Shown: piece after piece, positions 35,098-44,714 of the stretch | How positions within the stretch are numbered: position 1 is the stretch's first letter | Layout: each line of letters starts with the position of its first letter | Assembly (NCBI RefSeq): GCF_003367175.1 | Contig: NZ_QRGA01000021.1 | Location: 1 to 64,000, forward strand | Direction: 5' to 3' | Length of the DNA stretch: 64,000 nucleotides | From: Trinickia dinghuensis | GTDB lineage: Bacteria > Pseudomonadota > Gammaproteobacteria > Burkholderiales > Burkholderiaceae | Made by a program: the position numbers and the translations under genes | The notes under the pieces: model-generated | The model's input: the letters and a program-made list of their open reading frames with translations, nothing else | Databases searched by the model: none | Told to the model about the DNA's origin: nothing

Positions 35098-35915
35098 TCA
35101 AACCGAACCGTACATTGCAGGTGACGGCGCTCGGCGTCGGTTTCGCGTTTCTCTACATTCCGATTCTGAGCCTCGTCGTCTATTCGTTCAACGAGTCTCA
35201 GCTCGTGACGGTCTGGACGCATTTTTCCACGCGCTGGTACGCGGCGCTCGCGCAGGACGACGAACTCATCACGGCGTTCTGGCTCTCGCTGCGCATCGCC
35301 TTGCTCACGGCATTCGCGTCGGTGTTCATCGGCACGTGGGCGGGCTTCGTGCTCGCGCGGATGGGGCGGTTTCGCGGCGCCACGCTGTTCAGCGGCATGA
35401 TCAACGCGCCGCTCGTGATTCCGGAAGTGATTCAGGGCATCTCGCTGCTGCTGCTGTTCATCGAGATGGGCAAGTGGATCGGGTGGCCCGAGCGGCGCGG
35501 GTTCGTGACGATCTGGATCGGCCACGTCATGCTGTGCATGTCGTATGTCGCCATCATCGTGCAATCGCGCGTGCGCGAACTGAATCCCTCGTTGGAGGAG
35601 GCCGCGCTCGATCTCGGCGCGACGCCGTTCAAGGTGTTCTTCGCGATCACCTTGCCGTTGATCTCGCAGGCGTTGATGGCCGGGTGGCTGCTCTCGTTCA
35701 CCCTGTCGATCGATGACCTCGTGCTGTCGGCGTTCTTGTCGGGGCCTGGGTCGACCACGCTGCCGCTCGTCGTATTCTCGCGCGTGCGGCTCGGGTTGAA
35801 TCCGGAGATGAACGCGCTCGCCACGTTGTTCATCGGCGTCGTGACGGTGGGCGTCATCGGCATCAACTACTTCATGCTGCGCGCAGAGAAGCGTAGGTTG
35901 GCAGGCCTCGCCTGA
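35094..35915 (+). CDS. potI: Polyamine ABC transporter permease
   Basis: A 273-aa permease pairing with PotH. It starts MIKPNRTLQVTALGVGFAFL and has six membrane helices and the EAA motif LEEAALDLGATPFKVFFAIT. FTLSIDDLVLSAFLSGPGS is the characteristic PotI/PotC segment. It overlaps the potH stop by 4 bp and ends the operon. The gene opposite is convergent with a 50-bp gap. Confidence 0.94.
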   Translation: MIKPNRTLQVTALGVGFAFLYIPILSLVVYSFNESQLVTVWTHFSTRWYAALAQDDELITAFWLSLRIALLTAFASVFIGTWAGFVLARMGRFRGATLFSGMINAPLVIPEVIQGISLLLLFIEMGKWIGWPERRGFVTIWIGHVMLCMSYVAIIVQSRVRELNPSLEEAALDLGATPFKVFFAITLPLISQALMAGWLLSFTLSIDDLVLSAFLSGPGSTTLPLVVFSRVRLGLNPEMNALATLFIGVVTVGVIGINYFMLRAEKRRLAGLA

Positions 35916-35965
35916 GCCGATAGGGCGGCGGAGCGTAACCGCTCCACCAGCCCGCGTTTTGAACC

Positions 35966-37435
35966 TCACTGGGCCTGTTGCGGCGTTCCCATCGCTTGAT
36001 AGAGCACCGCCGTGTCGCTCAGCCTGCGTCCGGCCGAGCGGATGGCGCTCAACTGCTCGTTCCAGTACTGCTGCTCGCTTGCCCGTACGGCCGAATCCGC
36101 TACCGCCCCCAGCTTGCCTCGCGCAGCCGTTTCGTCGAACGCCTGCCGCGCCGCGTCGGCCGAGGCGTTCGCTGCTGCCGAGGCTTGCGCATCGGATTCG
36201 AGCGCGGCAAGCGTATCGGCCACGTTCTGGAAGGCCGACAACACCGTGGCCTTGTACTGATCCGCAGCCGCGTCGTAGAAATCGATCGCCGCACGCCGCT
36301 GCGCCAGCAGAGCGCCGCCGTGGAACAGCGGCTGCGTCAACGACCCGCCGATACTCCACAATGCGCCGGCCCCCGAAAGGGCGACCGGCCAACTGAAGCC
36401 GCCTTGCCCCATCGAGGCCGTCAGCGACAGGCTCGGGAACAGCTGCGCGGTCGCCACGCCAACCTCGGCCGCGGCGGCTTTGAGCGAGGCTTCGGCCGCG
36501 GCGATGTCGGGGCGCGTGTGCAACAGCGAAGAAGGGACGACGACCGGGACATGTTCGGGCAGCGTCAAGCTCGCTAGCGGCGGAATGTCCGGCACGGCGT
36601 CGGGCGATCGGCCGATCAGTACCGCCAATGCATGGCGTGCCGCCTGACGCTGCTGACGCAATGCCGGCAAGCTCGCCTCGAGATCGAACGCATTCTGTTG
36701 CGACGCAAGTGCTTGCGCATGCGACACGGCGCCGAGCGCGTAGCGCCGGGCATCTTCTTGCGCCGTCTGCCGCGCCAGCACGATTAGCCGCCGGGTTGCG
36801 CCGACTTCATCGTCGAGCGCTGCCGCATTGATCGCGGTCGTCACGATATTGGCCGCCAAAGCGCGGCGCGCGGCATCGAGTTCGAACGCCTGCACGTCGA
36901 CGCGGGCGTGGACCGCCGCGTTGGCATAGCGGACCGCGCCGAACAAGTCGAACGTGTAGTGCGCCTCGAGTTGCCCGACGAAGACGTTGTAGCGCACGGT
37001 GGGCGGTCCTGCCTCGGGAATCCCGAGCGCACGCTCGCGCGTTGCTTGGCCGCTCGCGTCGAGGGTCGGCAGTAGCGACGCACCGATCTGCGCGCGCAAT
37101 TGCTCGCGGGCGCCGGCCAGCGATTTTTCGGTTGCCGCGAGCGTCGGGCTGTGCTTGAGGCCTTCGTCGACGAGCGCGTCGAGCTGCGCCGAGCGATAGA
37201 GATGCCACCACTGCGGCACTGGCTGAGCGCCCACATCGAAGCGTTGAGCGACGCCGCCGGCCGCCGCCGTTTGCTCGGGCAATGCGGTTTGTCCGTAATG
37301 GGCGGGCGAAGGCATGGCCGGCGGCTCGCCGTTCGGTCCGAGCGAGCAGGCGGCGAGCGTCATTGCCAGCGCCGCTGTCGTTGCGAGCGCGAGGGTGAGC
37401 CTGCGGTGTTCCGAGGGGATACGCAAGACGTTCAT
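35966..37435 (-). CDS. RND efflux outer membrane factor (NodT family lipoprotein)
   Basis: A 489-aa TolC-like outer membrane channel of the NodT/OprM type. The signal sequence ends LAACSLGPNG, with Cys30 as the lipid-anchored residue. Two repeated coiled-coil halves follow, including LDALVDEGLKHSPTLAATEK and PSSLLHTRPDIAAAEASLKA, a near-universal OMF motif. It completes a tripartite pump with the RND and MFP genes upstream, and starts two bases after the RND stop, so it is the third gene of the operon. Exported compounds cannot be predicted from sequence. Confidence 0.93.
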   Translation of the reverse strand: MNVLRIPSEHRRLTLALATTAALAMTLAACSLGPNGEPPAMPSPAHYGQTALPEQTAAAGGVAQRFDVGAQPVPQWWHLYRSAQLDALVDEGLKHSPTLAATEKSLAGAREQLRAQIGASLLPTLDASGQATRERALGIPEAGPPTVRYNVFVGQLEAHYTFDLFGAVRYANAAVHARVDVQAFELDAARRALAANIVTTAINAAALDDEVGATRRLIVLARQTAQEDARRYALGAVSHAQALASQQNAFDLEASLPALRQQRQAARHALAVLIGRSPDAVPDIPPLASLTLPEHVPVVVPSSLLHTRPDIAAAEASLKAAAAEVGVATAQLFPSLSLTASMGQGGFSWPVALSGAGALWSIGGSLTQPLFHGGALLAQRRAAIDFYDAAADQYKATVLSAFQNVADTLAALESDAQASAAANASADAARQAFDETAARGKLGAVADSAVRASEQQYWNEQLSAIRSAGRRLSDTAVLYQAMGTPQQAQ

Positions 37436-37437
37436 GT

Positions 37438-40400
37438 TCAGTTCCCCGTATGCGCTTCGGCGTCAGGCGGCGGGTCGCGTTCATCGAGCCGCACTCTGAA
37501 CGAGGTGGCGTAAAGCGCGGGCAAATAGAAGAGCGTGAGCACGGTCGCGCTCGTGATGCCGCCCATCAGCGCCGTTGCCATCGGCCCGAAGAAGTTCGAG
37601 CGCAGCAGCGGGATCAGCGCGAGCACGGCGGCCGCGGCCGTTAGCGTGATCGGCCGGAAGCGGCGTACGGTCGCGCCGACGATCGCATCGAACCGCCGAT
37701 GGCCGGCCGCGATGTCCTGCTCGATCTGATCGACGAGAATGACCGAGTTGCGCATGATGATGCCGAACATCGCGATCACGCCGAGCATGGCGACGAAGCC
37801 GAACGGCTTGCCGAAGATGAGCAGCGTCGCGACGACGCCGATCAATCCGAGCGGGGCGGTCAGCACGACCATCAGCACGCGCGCGAAGCTTTGCAACTGA
37901 ATCATCAGCAGCGTCAGCACGGCGATCGCCATCAGCGGCATCTGCGCATTGATCGATGCCTGACCCTTCGCGCTTTCCTCGACGGAGCCGCCCACTTCGA
38001 TTCGATAGCCGAGCGGCAGCGAAGCACGGATCGGTGCGAGTGCCTGATCGATGCCGTGCGTGACGTCGATGCCCTGGGCATTGCCGCGCACGTCGGCTTG
38101 CACCGTGATCGTCGGCTGGCGATCGCGCTCCCAGATCACGCCGTATTCGAGCGTGTTGCGCATGTGACCGAGCGAGCCGAGCGGTACCGGCCCGTTTGGC
38201 GTCGGCATCGCCAAGCCAAGCAATCGCGCCGGATCCACGCGTTCTTGCTTGGGTGCGCGCAGATCGACGCTAATGAGCTTGTCGCGCTCGCGAAATTGCG
38301 TGACGGTGTAGCCCGAAAGCGTCATCGCCAGGAAGTTCGAGACGTCCTCCGAGGTCACGCCGAGCTGGCGCGCTTTGTCTTGATCGACCTCGAACGTCAT
38401 CGAGCGTTCGGCCGGCTCGTCCCAGTCGAACTGCACGCCGCGCGTGCGGCTATCGGCTCGCATCGTCGCCGCGACTTTTTCGGAGATGGCGCGCACCGTG
38501 GCGATATCGTCGCCGCTCACGCGAAACTGTACGGGATAGCCGACGGGCGGGCCGTTCTCGAGCCGCGACAACCGCGTGCGCACACCGGAGAAGTCGCTTT
38601 CGAGCCGCGTATCGAGCCAGCGCGAAAGCTTGTCTCGATCTTCGATCGATTTGGCCGTGACGACGAACTGCGCGAAATTCGGCTGCTGCAGTTGCTGATC
38701 GAGCGGCAGGTAAAAGCGCGGCGCGCCGGTGCCGACATAGTCGACGAAATGGTCGATTTCCGGGCGCCCGCCGAGCGTCTGCTCGAGCCGTTTCGCTTGT
38801 CTGAGCGTCGCCTCGAACGAGGCGCCTTCGGGCAGCCGCATATCTATGAGCAGCTCGGGCCGGTCCGAACTCGGGAAGAACTGCTGCGGCACGAGCGAGA
38901 ACGCGGCGAGCGCGGCGACGAACAGCACGACCGTGATGCCGAGCACGACGAAGCGGCGCTCGACACACCAGCTGATCCAGCCGGACAGCCGGCGGTAGAA
39001 GCGCGTGTCGTAGATATCGTGTTCATGGTCGTGCGCTTCGCCGGCGGCACGCTTGCGTTCGGGCAGCAAGTGGTAGCCGAGCAGCGGAATCAGCACGACG
39101 GCCGCGATCCACGATGCGATAAGGGCGATGGCCGACACCTCGAAGATCGAACGCGTGTACTCCCCCGTGCTCGACTTGGCGAGCGCGATCGGCAGGAAGC
39201 CCGAGACGGTGACGAGCGTGCCCGTGAGCATCGGAAAAGCCGTGCTCGTATAGGCGAACGCGGCGGCACGCGTGCGCTTCCACCCTTGCTCGAGCTTCAC
39301 GGCCATCATTTCGACGGCGATGATCGCATCGTCGACGAGCAGCCCTAGCGCGAGCACGAGCGTGCCGAGCGAGACCTTGTGCAGACCGATGTCGAACAGA
39401 TACATGACGAGCGCGGTGACGGCGAGCACGATCGGGATCGAGATGACCACGACCATCCCCGTGCGCAATCCGAGCGAAACGAGGCTGACGATCAGCACGA
39501 TCGCGACGGCTTCGCCGACGGCTTCGAGGAAATCGTCGACCGAGTGCGACACCGCATTCGGCATGCTCGACACCTGCTCGAACGTGAGGCCGGCGGGCAG
39601 ATGGGCGCGCAGTTGCACCGCCGCTGCATCGAGCGCCTTGCCGAGCCGAATGACGTCGCCGCCCGGCTGCATGGTCACGCCGATCCCGAGCACGGCGTGC
39701 CCGTGGTCGCGCATCTCGGTGACGGGCGGATCGTCGTAGCCGCGCTTGATCGTGGCGATGTCGCCGAGCCGCACGCTGCGGCGTCCGATCGGGATCAACG
39801 TGTCGGCCAGCGCGCGTACGTCGCCCAATTGACCGCTGGGACGGACGAATACGCGATCGTCGTGCGTCGTGACGGTGCCCGAGGAGGCCACGGCGTTTTG
39901 CGAGGCGATCGCTTGAGCCAACTGCTGCGGCGAGATGTTCAGACGCGTGAGCTGCGCGTTCGTGATTTCGACGAAGATGTGCTGATCGGGATCGCCGAAG
40001 TAGTCGACCTTGGCCACGCCGGGCACCCGTAGCAGGACCGTGCGCAATTCGTCGGCGTAGTCGTGGAGCTGCGCCGGCGAGAAGCCATCGCCGGCGAGCG
40101 TGTAGATGTTGGTGTAGACGTCGCCGAACTCGTCGTTGAAGAACGGTCCGACGACCCCGGGCGGCAGCGTCTGCGTGATGTCGCCAACCTTTTTGCGGAC
40201 TTGATACCAGGTTTGCGGCACGTCCTTGACGGGCGCCGAATCCTTCATCGAAAAGAAAATCATCGATTCGCCGGGCCGCGAATAGCTGCGCTGGAAATCG
40301 ATGTACGGCATCTCCTGCAGTTTGCGCTCGATGCGGTCGGTCACCTGATCCTGCACCTGCCGCGCGGTGGCGCCGGGCCAAAGCGTGCGGATCACCATGA

Positions 40401-40647
40401 CGCGGAACGTGAAGGGCGGATCCTCCGATTGCGCGAGACGCGTATAGGCCAAGATGCCCGCGAGCGTGGCCAGCACGATCAGGAAGACGACGAGCGCCTG
40501 GTGCCGCAGCGCCCATGCCGATAGATTGAAGCGCCCCTCGTCGTGCGTGCTCGTCACAGCGGACGCGGAGGCGGGTGAATCAGCCGCGCTCAGCGCATGC
40601 GAAGCGGCGGACGACGCGCCCGCATTGTTGTGATCGGCGCCGCTCAT
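37438..40647 (-). CDS. RND efflux pump inner membrane transporter
   Basis: A 1,069-aa HAE1-type resistance-nodulation-division permease with 12 membrane helices and two large periplasmic loops. The first helix is ALVVFLIVLATLAGILAYTR. The proton-relay aspartates of helix 4 are in GLLVDDAIIAVEMMAVKLEQ, and the second half has MLGVIAMFGIIMRNSVILVD. An N-terminal Ala/Ser-rich extension of about 40 residues precedes the first helix. It exchanges protons for drugs or other amphiphiles. Overlaps the MFP gene by 4 bp. The subfamily resembles MexK/TriC-type pumps more than AcrB, an impression without alignment. Confidence 0.94.
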   Translation of the reverse strand: MSGADHNNAGASSAASHALSAADSPASASAVTSTHDEGRFNLSAWALRHQALVVFLIVLATLAGILAYTRLAQSEDPPFTFRVMVIRTLWPGATARQVQDQVTDRIERKLQEMPYIDFQRSYSRPGESMIFFSMKDSAPVKDVPQTWYQVRKKVGDITQTLPPGVVGPFFNDEFGDVYTNIYTLAGDGFSPAQLHDYADELRTVLLRVPGVAKVDYFGDPDQHIFVEITNAQLTRLNISPQQLAQAIASQNAVASSGTVTTHDDRVFVRPSGQLGDVRALADTLIPIGRRSVRLGDIATIKRGYDDPPVTEMRDHGHAVLGIGVTMQPGGDVIRLGKALDAAAVQLRAHLPAGLTFEQVSSMPNAVSHSVDDFLEAVGEAVAIVLIVSLVSLGLRTGMVVVISIPIVLAVTALVMYLFDIGLHKVSLGTLVLALGLLVDDAIIAVEMMAVKLEQGWKRTRAAAFAYTSTAFPMLTGTLVTVSGFLPIALAKSSTGEYTRSIFEVSAIALIASWIAAVVLIPLLGYHLLPERKRAAGEAHDHEHDIYDTRFYRRLSGWISWCVERRFVVLGITVVLFVAALAAFSLVPQQFFPSSDRPELLIDMRLPEGASFEATLRQAKRLEQTLGGRPEIDHFVDYVGTGAPRFYLPLDQQLQQPNFAQFVVTAKSIEDRDKLSRWLDTRLESDFSGVRTRLSRLENGPPVGYPVQFRVSGDDIATVRAISEKVAATMRADSRTRGVQFDWDEPAERSMTFEVDQDKARQLGVTSEDVSNFLAMTLSGYTVTQFRERDKLISVDLRAPKQERVDPARLLGLAMPTPNGPVPLGSLGHMRNTLEYGVIWERDRQPTITVQADVRGNAQGIDVTHGIDQALAPIRASLPLGYRIEVGGSVEESAKGQASINAQMPLMAIAVLTLLMIQLQSFARVLMVVLTAPLGLIGVVATLLIFGKPFGFVAMLGVIAMFGIIMRNSVILVDQIEQDIAAGHRRFDAIVGATVRRFRPITLTAAAAVLALIPLLRSNFFGPMATALMGGITSATVLTLFYLPALYATSFRVRLDERDPPPDAEAHTGN

Positions 40648-41786
40648 GATGCGAAATCCTCTGGGTGCAGCGGCGCCACGACGCGCACATGTTCGCCGGC
40701 GCTCACCGTATGCACGCCTTGGTAGACGACGCGGTCGCCGTCTTGCAAGCCTTGTGTCACGGAGAATGTTCGCTCGTCATAGCGCCCGACGGACACGCGC
40801 CGCAGCTCGAGCGTGTCGCTGCCCGCGCGTACGACCCAAACGGCCGGCGAATTGCCGTCGTGAAACAGCGACGTCACGGGGAGCGTGAACGGATGCTGGC
40901 CGGTGCGAGCCTGCGCCGACGCGAACGCGATCTGCGCCGTCATGCCGAGGCGCACTTGGGCGTCGGGCGCGGCGAGCGTCAGCTTGACGCGATAGGTGCG
41001 GCTTTGCGGATCGGCGGCCGGCGAAATCTCGCGCACGCGCGCGGTGAAGCGCTTGCCGGGCAAGGCCGGCAATGTCACGTCGGCGGCGGTGCCGACGGCC
41101 AGCGATGCAAGGGCGCTTTCGGGCGCATCGCAGACGACGTCGATATCGCCCGACCAAGCCAGCCCGTACACGGCTTGACCGGCGCTGACATTCTGGCCGG
41201 TATCGGCTTGTTCCGACGTGATCGAGCCGGCGTGGTCGGCCACGAGCGCCGCATAGGAAAGCTGATCGCGCGTCAACGCGAGCTGCGCTTGCGCAGCATC
41301 GCGCTGAGCAGCAGCCGACGCGTACGCGTCCTGCGTCTGCTCGAGCTGCGCGGGTGCGATCAGCTTCTCGTTCGCCTGCGCGCTGTCGCGATCGAGCTGC
41401 TGTTGCGCGTAGACGAGGCGGTGCTGCGCGGCATCGAGCTGTGCTTGCGCGTTGGCCAGGTTCTTTTGCAAGTCGGACGGATCGAGGCGGGCGAGCACCT
41501 GCCCGGCTTTGACGGTGTCGCCCAGACGCACGTCGCGCTCGACGATCTTGCCGCCGACGCGGAACGAGAGCGGGGTGGTGTAGCGCGCTTCGATATCGCC
41601 GGGCAACGAAGCCTCGGGTGGAATGCCGTCGGGATGAACGGCGACGGCGACGATGGGCCGCGCTGCCACGGCGGCGGGCGCATGCTGATGGCACCCGGCA
41701 AGCGCCAGTACGCCGCAAACGGCGGCGGCAACGCCGTATCGCCGAACCGCCGAACCCAAGACGAGCGAGGGAAAGCCTTTGACCTG
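40644..41786 (-). CDS. RND efflux membrane fusion protein (periplasmic adaptor)
   Basis: An adaptor with lipoprotein signal AAAVCGVLALAGCH (lipid-anchored Cys) and a barrel-sandwich start PGDIEARYTTPLSFRVGGKI. The alpha-hairpin is LQKNLANAQAQLDAAQHRLV, and the beta-barrel and membrane-proximal parts end LQDGDRVVYQGVHTVSAGEH. It links the RND pump to the outer membrane channel. Start choice is uncertain: GTG 41,786 places the signal peptide at a normal distance, while GTG 41,828 and ATG 41,867 extend it with unlikely residues. It is the first gene of the operon, divergent from the TetR gene. Confidence 0.9.
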   Translation of the reverse strand, partial: QVKGFPSLVLGSAVRRYGVAAAVCGVLALAGCHQHAPAAVAARPIVAVAVHPDGIPPEASLPGDIEARYTTPLSFRVGGKIVERDVRLGDTVKAGQVLARLDPSDLQKNLANAQAQLDAAQHRLVYAQQQLDRDSAQANEKLIAPAQLEQTQDAYASAAAQRDAAQAQLALTRDQLSYAALVADHAGSITSEQADTGQNVSAGQAVYGLAWSGDIDVVCDAPESALASLAVGTAADVTLPALPGKRFTARVREISPAADPQSRTYRVKLTLAAPDAQVRLGMTAQIAFASAQARTGQHPFTLPVTSLFHDGNSPAVWVVRAGSDTLELRRVSVGRYDERTFSVTQGLQDGDRVVYQGVHTVSAGEHVRVVAPLHPEDFAS

Positions 41787-41937
41787 CACACGCGCCGTGT
41801 TGGGCGCGTCAAGACCGGGATGAATCACGATGACCCCAAAGCAGAAGAGGTATGGCAGGCCGAGCAAGCATGGGTGGCCGGCATGGCAAAACGCGCGGCG
41901 CGCAATCGTATTGGCGACGCTCTTGTATCGAACTACG

Positions 41938-41954
41938 GTATTGGATTCTAATAC
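41938..41954. promoter_or_regulatory. Candidate TetR operator upstream of the efflux operon
   Basis: GTATTGGATTCTAATAC is an imperfect 17-bp palindrome (14 positions match its reverse complement). It lies in the divergent region between the MFP and TetR genes. A second partial dyad, ATACA to TGTAT, overlaps its right side at 41,951-41,964. The position fits autoregulation and control of the pump by the TetR protein. Confidence 0.5.
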
Positions 41955-42013
41955 AGGTGTGTATTTGAATGCAAAGACGGATGAAAGTGAACGCTAGTGC
42001 TAAACTTCACGTC

Positions 42014-42625
42014 ATGAAACGAAAACGGTTGACCCGCGAGGAGAGCAAAGAGCAGACGCGCGAGCGCCTGCTGGATGCCGCGCTGACGATTTTCATGAAG
42101 AAGGGCTTCGTGGCCGCGAGTGTCGAAGACATCGCGGAAGCGGCCGGCTACACGCGAGGGGCGTTCTACTCGAACTTCCGGAGCAAGGCCGAGCTTCTGA
42201 TCGAACTGCTGCGGCGCGATCACGAGCGGATGCAGGTGGACTTGCACTCGATCATCGAGGAGGGCACCACGCGCGAAGAGACGGAAGCACGCTGCATGGC
42301 GTTCTACAGCCAGTGCTTCCGCCAGAACGATTGCTTCCTTCTATGGGCGGAGGCCAAGCTGCTCGCCACGCGCGACGCGAAGTTCCGCGTGCGCTTCAGC
42401 GCGTTCATGCATGAGAAGCACGAGTTCTTCACGGGGTACTCGCGCCTGTTTTCCGAGCGTGTCGGCACGCCGCTGCAGATGCCAGCCGAAGTCTTGGCGC
42501 TAGGCCTCATCAGCCTATTGGACGGCGTTCAAGCGCTTCGCATTTCCGATCCGCAGCACGTTACCGCCGATCTGGCCGAATCGGTGCTGGCCAACTTCTT
42601 TTCGAAGGCGGTCTGCGGCCGGTGA
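42014..42625 (+). CDS. TetR/AcrR family transcriptional regulator
   Basis: A 203-aa repressor-type regulator. The N-terminal HTH is TRERLLDAALTIFMKKGFVA, then SVEDIAEAAGYTRGAFYSNF. The C-terminal ligand domain is helical, with several Phe and Cys residues in the pocket region (FYSQCFRQNDCFLLW). ATG 42,014 gives the normal family spacing before the HTH, though ATG 41,969 and 41,981 are possible. It is divergent from the RND efflux operon and probably represses it until an effector binds. Confidence 0.9.
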   Translation: MKRKRLTREESKEQTRERLLDAALTIFMKKGFVAASVEDIAEAAGYTRGAFYSNFRSKAELLIELLRRDHERMQVDLHSIIEEGTTREETEARCMAFYSQCFRQNDCFLLWAEAKLLATRDAKFRVRFSAFMHEKHEFFTGYSRLFSERVGTPLQMPAEVLALGLISLLDGVQALRISDPQHVTADLAESVLANFFSKAVCGR

Positions 42626-42665
42626 AGTTCGCCGCACCGGATTGCACTGCATTGCACCAGTGCCG

Positions 42666-42992
42666 TTACAGCCCGAGTCCAGGGCCGTAATTGCTGCCGA
42701 TGAAGCGGGTCACGTCGTCGACGCCCGAGTAGTCCTGCTCGGGCAGCCCATCGAGAATCGCGAGCAGCTCGTTGCTCGCGCCCGCGTCGCGTGCCGCATC
42801 GACGATGCAATCCTTGTTCGCCGGATAGCGTACGGCGTGCAGCACGTCGGCGATCTGCAGATCGATCGCCTCCATCGGGACCGACGACATATCGGGCGCC
42901 GAACGCGTTTGCACGTTCGATGGCGCGTTCGATTGCACGCCTGCTTGCGCGCCGGCGGCCGCTTGCGGCCGATGCTTGCCGGGCGCGCTCAC
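42666..42992 (-). CDS. DUF2795 domain-containing protein
   Basis: GTG start at 42,992 overlaps the stop of the upstream exported protein (GTGA). The 108-aa product has a disordered Ala/Gln-rich N-terminus and a C-terminal DUF2795 domain with IDLQIADVLHAVRYPANKDC and GASNELLAILDGLPEQDYSG. In this family the domain is a small helical module of unknown role, often in stress-related Burkholderia genes. A longer upstream frame to 43,343 is not supported because it runs through the neighbour's coding sequence. Confidence 0.75.
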   Translation of the reverse strand: MSAPGKHRPQAAAGAQAGVQSNAPSNVQTRSAPDMSSVPMEAIDLQIADVLHAVRYPANKDCIVDAARDAGASNELLAILDGLPEQDYSGVDDVTRFIGSNYGPGLGL

Positions 42993-43252
42993 GTGCGGGC
43001 CTGCCGTTCGTGCGCGGCGAAATGCCTCGCCAGTTCGTGAGCCTTGGGCAGCGTGATGCGAAGCCAGCGTCCGCGTGCCGCGGCCGGGTCCGCCGTCACG
43101 TTCGGGGCCGGCGGGGCGACGGGGGCTGCATTCGCGCGTGCGATCGCCAACTCGGCGCGCGCGGTGGCGCTGTCGAATCGACCGGTATGCATCGGTGCCG
43201 CAAAGCACGAAGCCGAGAGCAATGCCATAGTTGTCAGTGTCGAGACTTTCAT
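42989..43252 (-). CDS. Small exported protein (87 aa), coupled to the DUF2795 gene
   Basis: An ideal AAGGAGG lies before ATG 43,252. The signal peptide MKVSTLTTMALLSASCFAAP is cleaved probably after CFA. The mature peptide is Ala/Pro-rich and ends with a basic helix (WLRITLPKAHELARHFAAHE). Its TGA overlaps the GTG of the DUF2795 gene, so both are made from one message. No family recognised. It could be a periplasmic or surface peptide. Confidence 0.65.
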   Translation of the reverse strand: MKVSTLTTMALLSASCFAAPMHTGRFDSATARAELAIARANAAPVAPPAPNVTADPAAARGRWLRITLPKAHELARHFAAHERQART

Positions 43253-43376
43253 CGCTCGACCTCCTTCTTGATTGGGCATGCCGCCGAGGAGTTCGGAGAC
43301 ATCGATCGAATTCGACGACTCTTGCCGACTCACTTCGAAGCATGCCGCGTGCCCGGGCCCCGCTCGATTCGTGGCG

Positions 43377-44714
43377 CTAACGCAGCACCTCAAAGCGCGT
43401 CCACGGCCACGAGGGCCGGTCGCGCATGTAACCGTTGAGCCAATTCCATTGCGGATGGCGCTTCATGAACGCCTGCGCGTCGAACGGCTTTCCGCATGGA
43501 TGGCCCCAGCGCGCCCAAAACGCCAGATCGCGCGCCATTTCGCTGTCGACGACTTTGCCGTCGTTCGCGCCCCAAGGATTGAACGGGCCTTGATCCGACC
43601 CGCCGAAGCGCTGGTCGTCGAGTTCCAGATGCCCGCAGATCGTCCGCGAGGACGGATTGTCGCCGCGGTCGAGATAGACGTCGTGGTGGTCCGCGATCAT
43701 CTGCTTGGCCAACTCCAAGTCGATCTTGCCGTGGTGCATCTCGGCCAACTGCATGAACCGCAACCGGCGTGCACCGTTTTTGCGCACGTCGGTGTAATCC
43801 TCGCCTTCGTCGACGCATTCCTGGTTGCGAATCTTCAAATCCGTCGCGGTGTTGTAGCCGCTGTAAAAGCCGTCCTTCGTGCTTTCGAATCCCGAATAGT
43901 GCAGTCCGAGCTCGTAGCGCGCGATCTCGCCCGTCTTGGTGTCGCCGAGCAGCCAACTGTTCGCATAGCCGCCGTTGTTCGACAGCGCGAACATCTCGCA
44001 CCAGTCGCCGATGCTGTTCGCGTACTGGGTCGCGCGCCGCGAGCGGTAGAACTCGGGGGCGCCCGCGCTGTTGTAGCCGGCGAAGTTGGAGATCGTCGTT
44101 TCGGTGACCATGAGTCCGGCCGAGGTCAGCCAGAAATCGGTCAAGCTCGAAATGCAGCCCGGCAGCCCCTGCATCAGGATGCGGTGGCCGCGATCGGGCA
44201 CGATGTCGAACACGACGTTGAATGCGTCGCCCGCGGCGTAGCGATCCCAGGAGTTGTGCGCCATGACGATGCGCCCGTCGCGCGTCGAGCCGCCGGTCGC
44301 GATGAACGCGCTGCAGTGGTGCCCGCGCCGGCCTTTCCAAGGCTTCGCGCCGATCCGGGGCTCGCGCGCCGCCGCCTGAGCCGGCCACCAGCTTTGCAGC
44401 AGATCCATGTAGCCGTTCCAGGCCAGCAATTCGTCGAAGGGGACTTTCGCGCCGTCGGCGATGCCCTGGATTTCGTCGGCGAACTCGGTGTCGAGCTTCG
44501 GCGAGAACTGCGAGACGGCAGCCCTCGTGAAGGTCTCGAAGTCTTCCCCCGTATCCCAGTGCGCGAGGTACTTCGCGGTACGAATCGCGTTCTTGATTTC
44601 GGCGGCGAGCAACTGGCCGTGCTGTTCGCCGCGATCGTAGGGCTCGCCTTCGATGTGCAAGAAAATCCAGCCCGCGTGATCGCGACGCACGGCGTCGAGG
44701 GACGGTTCGCTCAT
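43377..44714 (-). CDS. C45-family autoproteolytic acyltransferase/hydrolase
   Basis: A 445-aa Ntn-hydrolase-like protein of the C45 / phospholipase-B-like group. The probable nucleophile is Cys134 in GHHCSAFIATG, which would be exposed by self-cleavage before it. Other family segments are IVMAHNSWDRYAAGDAFNVV, GLPGCISSLTDFWLTSAGLM and GYANSWLLGDTKTGEIARYE. These enzymes transfer or hydrolyse acyl groups on amino-acid-derived or peptide substrates. No signal peptide is present, so it should be cytosolic. It stands alone, and its start is at ATG 44,714. Confidence 0.88.
   Translation of the reverse strand: MSEPSLDAVRRDHAGWIFLHIEGEPYDRGEQHGQLLAAEIKNAIRTAKYLAHWDTGEDFETFTRAAVSQFSPKLDTEFADEIQGIADGAKVPFDELLAWNGYMDLLQSWWPAQAAAREPRIGAKPWKGRRGHHCSAFIATGGSTRDGRIVMAHNSWDRYAAGDAFNVVFDIVPDRGHRILMQGLPGCISSLTDFWLTSAGLMVTETTISNFAGYNSAGAPEFYRSRRATQYANSIGDWCEMFALSNNGGYANSWLLGDTKTGEIARYELGLHYSGFESTKDGFYSGYNTATDLKIRNQECVDEGEDYTDVRKNGARRLRFMQLAEMHHGKIDLELAKQMIADHHDVYLDRGDNPSSRTICGHLELDDQRFGGSDQGPFNPWGANDGKVVDSEMARDLAFWARWGHPCGKPFDAQAFMKRHPQWNWLNGYMRDRPSWPWTRFEVLR

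Noticed and set aside
42666-43343. 225-codon version of the DUF2795 gene
   Set aside because: Its first half lies over the exported-peptide gene and is Arg-rich. The GTGA junction gives a better start.
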